NCBI GenBank assembly: GCA_016293065.1
Contig: JAEDEY010000079.1
Location: forward strand, 1-9,769
Source: Bacteroidales bacterium
GTDB taxonomy: Bacteria > Bacteroidota > Bacteroidia > Bacteroidales > UBA3663
DNA length: 9,769 nt
Direction: 5' to 3'
Part shown: positions 1 through 5,651 of the stretch, one piece after another
How the letters are laid out: the number at the start of each line of letters is the position of its first letter
Numbering within the stretch: the stretch's first letter is position 1
The notes under the pieces: generated by a model
The model's database searches: none
What the model was told of the DNA's origin: nothing
The model's input: the letters and a program-made list of their open reading frames with translations, nothing else
Program-made: the position numbers and the translations under genes

Positions 1-1715
1 TCATACTCCTGCTTTAGCAAGTCAAATTCGTTGCCATATCGTTCAGCATGAGTCTTGTTGCCGATTTTCGGAATCTCTTTCTCGATGAAATCCGTGAGTA
101 TGTCGGTCGATTGCGTAAGGAAATATGCATTGCCTTTGCTTATTCGCTCCTGCAGTTGCGGATTGTCTTCATATCTGTCAGCCAAAGCCGCGAGTTCGGC
201 AATCTGGAAGCCAAAGGTATTGCCCACGTTGGTGAGTTTCAGTCGGCACTCGTCGGCCACAGCCTTAGCCATATCCACATATTGCTGGTCAATACGGGCG
301 ATGTATTGGTCGGCAAGGCGAGCCACGAAGTCGAGACGTTTCTGCAGGTCGCTGTAGTTGAATATGCTGCATAGCACGTCGCGCTCATAGTTGCGGCGGT
401 CCTGCTTCAGCTGCATCATTGTCGGGTGGTTCTGTTCCTGAGCCTTGTTGAACGAAGCAATCGTCGGGTCGCTCATCACTACATGACGTGTTATCGGAGT
501 CGTGAGCACCAGTCCTTCGAGGCTTCGGCAGCGAGACAGAGCAACATAGACCTGTCCGAAGCTGAAAGCCTTGCCCGCATTGATGATGGCCTTGTCGAAA
601 GTCAGACCCTGGCTCTTGTGGATGGTGATGGCCCAAGCCGTCTTGAGCGGAATCTGAGTGAACGAGCCAACGAATACCTCCTTGATTTCGCCGGTCTTGT
701 TGTCGGTCTCGTATTTCATATTGAGCCATTCCTCTTTATCCACTTCAATGATCTCTTCCTCGTCGTAGTCGCCTTTGCATTCCACTATGACCTTTCCGTT
801 GGCAATCTGCACCACACGGCCAATCTTTCCATTGTAGTAGCGTTTATCGGGCGAAGAATCGTTCTTGCAGAACATCACCTGTGCGCCTATCTTCAGTGTC
901 AGTTGCGCGTCGGTAGGATAGGAGCTCTCGGGAAACTCTCCCTCCACCGTTGCCGTGAACGTCTCGGGGTAGGTCTTGAGCTGATCCATGTGCACCTGAT
1001 TGATCTCCTGTGCCTGATAGTTGTGGGTAGTCAATGTTATGTAACCCTCGCTGTCCTTTGGCTTGAAGTCAGGGATATAGCGGCTGTTCAGGATGTCGAG
1101 TGTCTGCTGGTCGATGGTGTTGTCGCGCACCTTGTTGAGTACCGAGATGAAAGTCTCGTTCTTCTGGCGGAATACCTTGGTTAGTTCGATGGTGGTGAAC
1201 GACGTTTCGTTCCAAGCTCTGCTGCTGAAGAAATATGGTGTCTGATAAGTCGTTTTCAGTATGTTCCATTCTTCTTCTGAGGCAACAGGCGCCAGCTGCT
1301 GCAAGTCGCCTATCATCAGCAGCTGCACACCTCCGAAAGGCCTGTTGTGGTTCTGGAAACGCCGCAGTATCTGGTCGATGGCATCGAGCAGGTCGCATCT
1401 CACCATCGAGATCTCGTCGATGACCAGCATGTCGAGCGACCGCATGATGTTGATCTTGTGCTTCGAGAACTGAAACTTGTTGTCGTTCTTCGGCAGCAGA
1501 CCGGGTGCTAACTGAAAGAACGAATGTATGGTCACACCATTGGCATTGATAGCTGCTACACCAGTAGGGGCGACCACAATCATTCTTTTTTGAGAATCGT
1601 TTCTCAGTTGGCGCAGGAAGGTTGTTTTTCCCGTTCCTGCCTTGCCCGTCAGGAAGATGTTCCTTTGGGTGTACATAGCGTATTGATACGCCAGTTCAAG
1701 TTGCTCGTTTCTCAT
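1..1715 (-). CDS. Pif1-like SF1B DNA helicase / AAA ATPase (C-terminus cut by window edge)
   Basis: The reading frame is open from an ATG at 1715 to the window edge (571 codons, no stop), so the C-terminus is missing. It is read on the minus strand by direct translation. An ATP-dependent DNA helicase of superfamily 1B (Pif1/RecD2-like) is indicated by the ordered motifs: Walker A GKAGTGKTT (residues 24-32), APTGVAA (49-55), Walker B VIDEISM (98-104), GDLQQLAP (137-144), the sensor-like VFRQ (181-184), and a UvrD_C_2-type C-terminal core with TIHKSQGLTFD (364-374) and VYVALSRCRSLEGL (389-402). Residues after about 420 form a charged, probably helical region that I do not recognise. Related Bacteroidota helicases often end in a helix-turn-helix domain, which here would lie outside the window. 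The gene begins 24 bases after the aroB stop on the same strand, with no promoter motif in the gap, so cotranscription with aroB is likely. Its exact role (replication, repair or R-loop removal) cannot be told from sequence. Confidence 0.93.
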   Translation of the reverse strand, partial: MRNEQLELAYQYAMYTQRNIFLTGKAGTGKTTFLRQLRNDSQKRMIVVAPTGVAAINANGVTIHSFFQLAPGLLPKNDNKFQFSKHKINIMRSLDMLVIDEISMVRCDLLDAIDQILRRFQNHNRPFGGVQLLMIGDLQQLAPVASEEEWNILKTTYQTPYFFSSRAWNETSFTTIELTKVFRQKNETFISVLNKVRDNTIDQQTLDILNSRYIPDFKPKDSEGYITLTTHNYQAQEINQVHMDQLKTYPETFTATVEGEFPESSYPTDAQLTLKIGAQVMFCKNDSSPDKRYYNGKIGRVVQIANGKVIVECKGDYDEEEIIEVDKEEWLNMKYETDNKTGEIKEVFVGSFTQIPLKTAWAITIHKSQGLTFDKAIINAGKAFSFGQVYVALSRCRSLEGLVLTTPITRHVVMSDPTIASFNKAQEQNHPTMMQLKQDRRNYERDVLCSIFNYSDLQKRLDFVARLADQYIARIDQQYVDMAKAVADECRLKLTNVGNTFGFQIAELAALADRYEDNPQLQERISKGNAYFLTQSTDILTDFIEKEIPKIGNKTHAERYGNEFDLLKQEY

Positions 1716-1739
1716 ATTATGGCAACAGTTTGAAAAAAA

Positions 1740-2849
1740 TTATATACCCATGAGGTCGCGGAAGATGTCGAGCACCGAGCCAATTTCTTCTTTCGAAGCC
1801 GTGTGGTTCAGTTCGACATTGCCTATTGACTTCATCAGTGTGAAGTTGATTGTATCTCCGAGGTTCTTCTTGTCATGGAGCATCAGCTGGTACAGTTCTT
1901 CGTAGTCGTCGCAAGTGATGTTGATCGGACCATAGTTGTCGCGCACATAGTTGGCAACACGGTAGAGCGTCTCGCTTCCGAAGCCTGTGAGCTGATTGCT
2001 CATGATGAGTTCGCACACCAGACCCCATGCCACCGCATAACCGTGGAGCACAGGCTGACCATGGCGCATGCACCACGTCTCGAATGCGTGTCCGAAGGTG
2101 TGACCGAGGTTCAGTGCCTTGCGCAGACCCTGTTCGAAAGGATCCTGACGCACCACGCTGCGCTTCACGTTGACCGAAGTCTCGAGTAGAGGCAGCAGAG
2201 CAGCGGCTTTCTCTTCGGCCTTTCCTTCCTCATTCAGACTGGTTATGTCAAACTCCAGGAGGTCGTTGAAGTGCTGGCAGTTGCTGAGCAGACCGTGTTT
2301 CAGCATTTCAGCATAGCCCGAGAGGAGGTTCTCCTTGTCGAGGCTCTCGAAGAACTTGGTTGAGATGAGCACAGCATCGGCTGGGGCAAAAGCGCCAATC
2401 TCGTTCTTGAGGTTGCCGAGGTTGATGCCAGTCTTTCCGCCCACTGCAGCATCGACTGCACCGAGGAGAGAAGTAGCCACGTTGATGAACTTGATGCCTC
2501 GCTTGAAGGTGGCAGCAGCGAATCCGCCGAGGTCGGTGATCATGCCGCCGCCCACGTTGATCAGGAGCGAATGGCGAGTGGCTCCATTGTCCGAAAGGCT
2601 CGTCCACACCTCAGTCAGCGACTCGATGTTCTTTGCCACGTCGGTCGCCTCGATGACGATAGTGTGGAGATGAGAGGCAGGATGAGCCGCATCATAGTCG
2701 TTCATGAATGTGGTGAGCAGAGGCATACAGTGCTTCATCGTCTCAGTGTCGAAGAGCATGAAGAGACGGTCATGATGTATTTCTTTCGAAAGATCGCTCA
2801 AAGCTGAGCATATATCGTTGGTGAATATCACCTTCTGTTCGTTAGCCAT
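1740..2849 (-). CDS. aroB: 3-dehydroquinate synthase
   Basis: This cytoplasmic, NAD- and metal-dependent enzyme converts DAHP to 3-dehydroquinate, the second step of the shikimate pathway to aromatic amino acids. The 369-residue product is close to the usual length. Visible family motifs are the glycine-rich nucleotide-binding segment VGGGMITDLGGFAAATFKRG (99-118), SLLGAVDAAVGGKTGIN (127-143), GYAEMLKHG (178-186) with the probable metal ligand E181, LNLGHTFGHAFET (246-258) with H250 (ligand) and H254, LHGYAVAWG (268-276) with the third ligand H269, and HDKKN (325-329) with active-site lysines. The position after LHG is Tyr where many AroB proteins have Glu. The ATG at 2849 is preceded by a Bacteroidota-type promoter about 43 bases upstream. 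The helicase gene follows 24 bases after the stop and is probably in the same transcript. No other shikimate genes are visible here. Confidence 0.97.
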   Translation of the reverse strand: MANEQKVIFTNDICSALSDLSKEIHHDRLFMLFDTETMKHCMPLLTTFMNDYDAAHPASHLHTIVIEATDVAKNIESLTEVWTSLSDNGATRHSLLINVGGGMITDLGGFAAATFKRGIKFINVATSLLGAVDAAVGGKTGINLGNLKNEIGAFAPADAVLISTKFFESLDKENLLSGYAEMLKHGLLSNCQHFNDLLEFDITSLNEEGKAEEKAAALLPLLETSVNVKRSVVRQDPFEQGLRKALNLGHTFGHAFETWCMRHGQPVLHGYAVAWGLVCELIMSNQLTGFGSETLYRVANYVRDNYGPINITCDDYEELYQLMLHDKKNLGDTINFTLMKSIGNVELNHTASKEEIGSVLDIFRDLMGI

Positions 2850-2891
2850 GATTAAAATGGGATATATGTAGTAACATTATTGAATTCGGGG

Positions 2892-2923
2892 CAAAGGTAA
2901 GCAAAAAAAATATAATAAGCAAA
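2892..2923 (-). promoter_or_regulatory. Putative promoter of aroB (Bacteroidota type)
   Basis: On the minus strand TTTG (2923-2920) is followed after exactly 20 bases by TACCTTTG (2899-2892). This matches the known Bacteroidota primary-sigma consensus, a -33 TTG element and a -7 TAnnTTTG element. Transcription would start a few bases downstream, near 2887, leaving a leader of roughly 38 bases before the aroB ATG. The match is visible in the sequence; activity is inferred. Confidence 0.75.
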
Positions 2924-3002
2924 TTTTTAAGGATGTTTTTGAATATCACATGCGCCATTGTGGCAATTAATAAACCGCGTTATCTAAATGCCCCATTATC
3001 TG

Positions 3003-3094
3003 GCAAAATAAGCATGTTTGAGTGACGAATTGCAAGTAAAATTGTCAATTTTGCATTATTTATTTATAAAAATCAATAATTATGATTGCAAAAT
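3003..3094. repeat. Three copies of GCAAAAT / ATTTTGC upstream of asnA
   Basis: GCAAAAT occurs at 3003-3009 and 3088-3094, and its reverse complement ATTTTGC at 3048-3054. The last two copies extend to a perfect 8-base inverted repeat, ATTTTGCA (3048-3055) with TGCAAAAT (3087-3094). The rightmost copy ends one base before the asnA -33 TTG, where a regulator could bind. The region is AT-rich, so chance is a real alternative. No regulator family can be named. Confidence 0.35.
3038..3052. repeat. 15-bp palindrome AAAATTG-T-CAATTTT
   Basis: Perfect 7-base arms surround a single central T, 44 bases upstream of the asnA -33 element. An odd-length dyad of this kind is compatible with a dimeric transcription-factor operator between the two divergent promoters. 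It could also be a by-product of AT-rich composition. No known consensus is matched with confidence. Confidence 0.4.
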
Positions 3095-3095
3095 G

Positions 3096-3126
3096 TTGGA
3101 GGTTTGAGGGAATATCCTTATATTTG
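3096..3126 (+). promoter_or_regulatory. Putative promoter of asnA (Bacteroidota type)
   Basis: TTG at 3096-3098 is followed after 20 bases by TATATTTG at 3119-3126, a full match to the Bacteroidota -33/-7 pattern. The expected start is near 3131, which gives asnA an unusually long leader of about 90 bases that includes the inverted repeat at 3143-3186. A second TTTG at 3103-3106 lies only 12 bases from the -7 element and is too close to serve. Confidence 0.75.
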
Positions 3127-3142
3127 CAACGCTTTTTTTGAA

Positions 3143-3186
3143 GATGATAGTAATTTGCGGAGCCCTGACTCCCATTAACTATCATC
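3143..3186 (+). promoter_or_regulatory. Inverted repeat / hairpin in the asnA leader
   Basis: GATGATAGT (3143-3151) is perfectly complementary to ACTATCATC (3178-3186). Pairing continues as AAT (3152-3154) with ATT (3174-3176) if A3177 is bulged. An inner GGAG (3159-3162) can pair with CTCC (3169-3172) around a CCCTGA loop. The predicted transcript start is about 12 bases upstream, so the element would be transcribed. No U-run follows, so it is not an ordinary intrinsic terminator. It ends 36 bases before the asnA ATG. A regulatory role is inferred; free energy and conservation were not computed. Confidence 0.5.
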
Positions 3187-3200
3187 ACGCTAACTTTTGA
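3144..3200 (+). other. Possible 18-codon leader ORF upstream of asnA
   Basis: An ATG at 3144, inside the 5' arm of the leader hairpin, opens an 18-codon frame ending at TGA 3198-3200, 22 bases before the asnA start. The predicted peptide is MIVICGALTPINYHHANF, with Asn codons (AAC) at positions 12 and 17. The first lies at the start of the 3' arm of the hairpin. This arrangement resembles leader peptides of biosynthetic operons. However, two Asn in 18 codons is weak enrichment and no Shine-Dalgarno sequence is evident, so it may be fortuitous. Confidence 0.2.
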
Positions 3201-3222
3201 ATACACAAATATTACATAGGAA

Positions 3223-4257
3223 ATGAAACTGATAATTCCAGAACATTATGAGGCTCTGATGGACCTCAAGCAGACAGAACAGGCAATCAAGAATATCAAG
3301 GATTTTTATCTCAGCAGCCTTTCGACTGAGTTGAGGCTCCGTCGCGTCACAGCGCCTTTGTTTGTGCTCCGTGGCTTAGGTATGAACGACGACCTGAATG
3401 GCATAGAGCGTGCAGTCAATTTCCCAATCAAGGATATGAACGAGGCAACAGCCGAGGTAGTTCACTCGCTTGCAAAGTGGAAGCGAGTGACTCTTGCAGA
3501 ATATAAGATTGAACATGGCTATGGCATAGTGACCGATATGAACGCAATACGTGCCGACGAGGAGCTTGACAACCTGCATTCACTCTATGTCGATCAATGG
3601 GACTGGGAGAGAGTCATTGCCAAGGGTGAGCGTAATATTCAGTTCCTCAAGAAGATTGTGCGACAGATCTACAGTTCGATTCTCCGTACCGAATTTTATA
3701 TCTGCGAGACCTATCCACAGATCAAGCCATTCCTGCCAGAAGACATCTTCTTCATTCATTCAGAACAATTGCGTCAGTTGTACCCAGATATGACACCAAA
3801 GGAGCGAGAAGACGCTATCTGTGAGAAGCATGGCGCAGTGTTTATCATCGGTATCGGTGGCGAACTTGGCGATGGCAAGCCTCACGACATGCGTGCTCCT
3901 GACTACGACGACTGGACCACCCTCAACGACGAAGGCTTCAAGGGTCTGAATGGTGACTTGCTCGTGTGGTATCCTGTGCTAAACCGCAGCATCGAACTCT
4001 CGTCGATGGGTATCCGTGTTGATGAGGAAGCACTTCTCCGCCAACTCAAGCTCACAGGCAAGGAAGAACGCATCCAGCTCTATTTCCATAAGCGACTTCT
4101 CGAAGGCTCACTTCCTCTCACCATTGGTGGCGGTATAGGTCAGAGCCGACTATGCATGGTATTGCTCCACAAGGCTCACGTAGGCGAGACTCAGTCGTCG
4201 ATATGGCCTGAAGAGATGAGAAAGCAATGCAAGGAATTGGGAATAACTCTGATTTGA
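3223..4257 (+). CDS. asnA: Aspartate--ammonia ligase (ammonia-dependent asparagine synthetase A)
   Basis: AsnA makes asparagine from aspartate, ammonia and ATP, releasing AMP and pyrophosphate. It is cytoplasmic and built on a class II aminoacyl-tRNA-synthetase-like fold. The product is 344 residues, slightly longer than the roughly 330 of E. coli AsnA. Recognisable family segments are the substrate-binding region ALFVLR-like APLFVLRGLGMNDDLNG (44-60), VDQWDWER (123-130), IGIGGELGDGKPHDMRAPDYDDW (split here as IGIGGELGDGK 209-219 and HDMRAPDYDDW 221-231), ELSSMGIRVD (258-267) and the motif-3-like GGGIGQSRLCMVLL (302-315). The ATG at 3223 has only an AGGAA very close to it, so classical Shine-Dalgarno use is doubtful, as is normal in this phylum. 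The gene is monocistronic, with its own promoter, a long structured leader and a terminator 18 bases after the stop. Confidence 0.97.
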   Translation: MKLIIPEHYEALMDLKQTEQAIKNIKDFYLSSLSTELRLRRVTAPLFVLRGLGMNDDLNGIERAVNFPIKDMNEATAEVVHSLAKWKRVTLAEYKIEHGYGIVTDMNAIRADEELDNLHSLYVDQWDWERVIAKGERNIQFLKKIVRQIYSSILRTEFYICETYPQIKPFLPEDIFFIHSEQLRQLYPDMTPKEREDAICEKHGAVFIIGIGGELGDGKPHDMRAPDYDDWTTLNDEGFKGLNGDLLVWYPVLNRSIELSSMGIRVDEEALLRQLKLTGKEERIQLYFHKRLLEGSLPLTIGGGIGQSRLCMVLLHKAHVGETQSSIWPEEMRKQCKELGITLI

Positions 4258-4275
4258 GACATTAGCATATAATAC

Positions 4276-4311
4276 AAAAAAAACTGCACTTGAAAGAAGT
4301 GCAGTTTTTTT
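4276..4311. terminator. Bidirectional intrinsic terminator between asnA and the antiporter gene
   Basis: Arms ACTGCACTT (4283-4291) and AAGTGCAGT (4297-4305) form a perfect 9-base stem around the loop GAAAG. The stem is flanked by an A-run (4276-4282) on the left and a T-run (4306-4311) on the right. It therefore gives a stem followed by a U-tract on both strands. It lies 18 bases after the asnA stop and 13 bases after the antiporter stop on the opposite strand, so one element can end both convergent transcripts. Confidence 0.92.
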
Positions 4312-4324
4312 GTTGCTATATCTC

Positions 4325-5617
4325 TTAGAAGAATATCAGCTGAACGATGATATAGATAGGGAGGCAGATGATGAGAGAGAACTTTATCATGTAGCCGAAG
4401 AACGAAGGCATCTTGATACCGCTCTGCTCGGCAATCGACTTTACCATGAAGTTCGGTCCGTTGCCGATGTAGGTGAGTGCGCCGAAGAATACTGCACCGA
4501 CAGAGATAGCACCGAGGAAAGCATCGTTGGCAAGTCCTGCTATATCACCCGAAGGAGCCATTGAGTTGAACACCATGGCTGTAGGAGCATTGTCGAGGAA
4601 TGCCGAGAGAAGTCCTGTGCCGTAGAGGAACTGCCAAGGCTGGCTGAGCACCTCCTGAATCTGTTCCTTCATGCCTTCGAGGAACATAAGAGCTGGGGTC
4701 ATGGTAGCGAAGATGCCACAGAAGACACATGCCACTTCGAGGATAGGAGTCCACGAGTAGTTATTGTCCTTGCGGGTCTGCTTCTTGGTAGTAGCCATCG
4801 AAAGGATGATGATAATGATGAACACCCACTCGCGGAGGAGACGGAGATAGAACGGAGCATCATGTTCGCCCATAGCTTGGATATACTTTGGATTGATGAA
4901 CATTGTAGCACCGATGACACAGAGAAGCCAAAGGATGTTGATGAGACCGTTCACCTTGATAGGCTCGATATTGGTATTGTCCTTTTCGAGGTTCTGTTTT
5001 GGCTCTTTCTTATAATAATAGGTATCGAGAGCGAAGTATGTGCCAAGGAGGAGAAGACCGGTGACAGCCCATTCAGGAGTGAGGTTGAAGAACCATGTGA
5101 ACTCTGCACCCTTCTGGAAGAGAAGGAACAACGGTGGGTCGCCAAGAGGAGTGAGCAAACCACCGCAGTTGGCAACGATAGCGATGAAGAAGAGGATGGT
5201 GTGAACCTTGTACTGACGCTCAGAGATAGTCTGGATGAGCATGCGGATAAGGAGCATGGCTGCACCTGTAGTTCCCATGAACGAAGCGAGGATCCAGCCA
5301 ATAGCGAGGATAGTGGAGTTGATAGCAGGAGTTGCCTTGAGGTCACCCTTGATACAGATACCACCTGTGGTTACAAACAGCGCCATCAATAGAAGGATGA
5401 ATGGCACATAGTCGTAGATCATCTGGTGCTCAAGTTCGTGGCTCATGCCATTGACGCAGAGCCAGATGCCTACAGGCACACCGAGGATCAATGAAACGTA
5501 GAGCTTGTGGAGATTGTGCTCCCACCACTCTTCAAGCTTGGTAAGCGGGAAGATTGCGATGCAGAGCAGCATCACAACAAACGGAATCAGCATCCAAGCA
5601 GGAATAACGTGTTCCAT
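4325..5617 (-). CDS. NhaD/CitM-type sodium:proton antiporter (ion transporter superfamily)
   Basis: This 430-residue integral inner-membrane protein has about ten to twelve hydrophobic segments, for example near residues 8-24, 38-55, 69-86, 100-117, 139-155, 183-199, 224-241, 264-275, 293-311, 366-388 and 410-428. It belongs to the ArsB/NhaD/CitM (ion transporter) superfamily. Two half-repeats each carry a typical re-entrant-loop motif: GGLLTPLGDPPLFLLF (152-167) in the first and AFLDNAPTAMVFN (339-351) in the second. It also has GTTGAAMLLIR (115-125) and YIGNGPNFMVK (383-393). A hydrophilic cytoplasmic-looking linker (about 203-222) joins the halves. Bacteroidota homologues are generally annotated as Na+/H+ antiporters or putative citrate transporters. 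The substrate is inferred and not shown. The gene starts 34 bases after lepA on the same strand with no promoter motif in the AT-rich gap, so it is probably cotranscribed with lepA. Confidence 0.88.
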   Translation of the reverse strand: MEHVIPAWMLIPFVVMLLCIAIFPLTKLEEWWEHNLHKLYVSLILGVPVGIWLCVNGMSHELEHQMIYDYVPFILLLMALFVTTGGICIKGDLKATPAINSTILAIGWILASFMGTTGAAMLLIRMLIQTISERQYKVHTILFFIAIVANCGGLLTPLGDPPLFLLFQKGAEFTWFFNLTPEWAVTGLLLLGTYFALDTYYYKKEPKQNLEKDNTNIEPIKVNGLINILWLLCVIGATMFINPKYIQAMGEHDAPFYLRLLREWVFIIIIILSMATTKKQTRKDNNYSWTPILEVACVFCGIFATMTPALMFLEGMKEQIQEVLSQPWQFLYGTGLLSAFLDNAPTAMVFNSMAPSGDIAGLANDAFLGAISVGAVFFGALTYIGNGPNFMVKSIAEQSGIKMPSFFGYMIKFSLIICLPIYIIVQLIFF

Positions 5618-5651
5618 ACAATAATTATATTATTTATGTTATTAAATTATT

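Larger units (their letters stand above)
2850..3222. other. Divergent intergenic region between aroB and asnA
   Basis: This AT-rich stretch of 373 bases holds no substantial gene. It contains two facing Bacteroidota-type promoters (aroB at 2892-2923, asnA at 3096-3126) separated by about 170 bases. That middle part carries an odd palindrome, three GCAAAAT/ATTTTGC copies and an imperfect CCATT..TGGCAA direct repeat. The asnA leader follows (about 3131-3222), with a long inverted repeat and a tiny ORF. I see no tRNA, terminator or known riboswitch core in it. Confidence 0.8.

Noticed and set aside
426..1184. Long plus-strand open frame (252 codons) opposite the helicase
   Set aside because: The minus strand carries a continuous helicase frame with all expected motifs; the plus-strand translation shows no recognisable domain and is a codon-bias shadow.
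2842..2877. Eleven-codon ORF on the minus strand in the aroB leader, overlapping the aroB start
   Set aside because: Its stop overlaps the second and third aroB codons, but it is very short, has no notable codon content, and such ORFs are expected by chance in AT-rich leaders.
2953..2963. GCCA-TTG-TGGC mini-hairpin in the aroB-asnA spacer
   Set aside because: Four-base arms with a 3-base loop and no T-run; too weak for a terminator and outside the predicted transcripts.
3143..3186. Reading the asnA leader hairpin as an intrinsic terminator or T-box
   Set aside because: There is no U-tract after the stem, no T-box core sequence, and T-boxes are not typical of Bacteroidota.
4862..5392. Plus-strand open frame of 176 codons opposite the antiporter
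   Set aside because: It is the highly acidic complement of a hydrophobic membrane-protein gene; no independent support.
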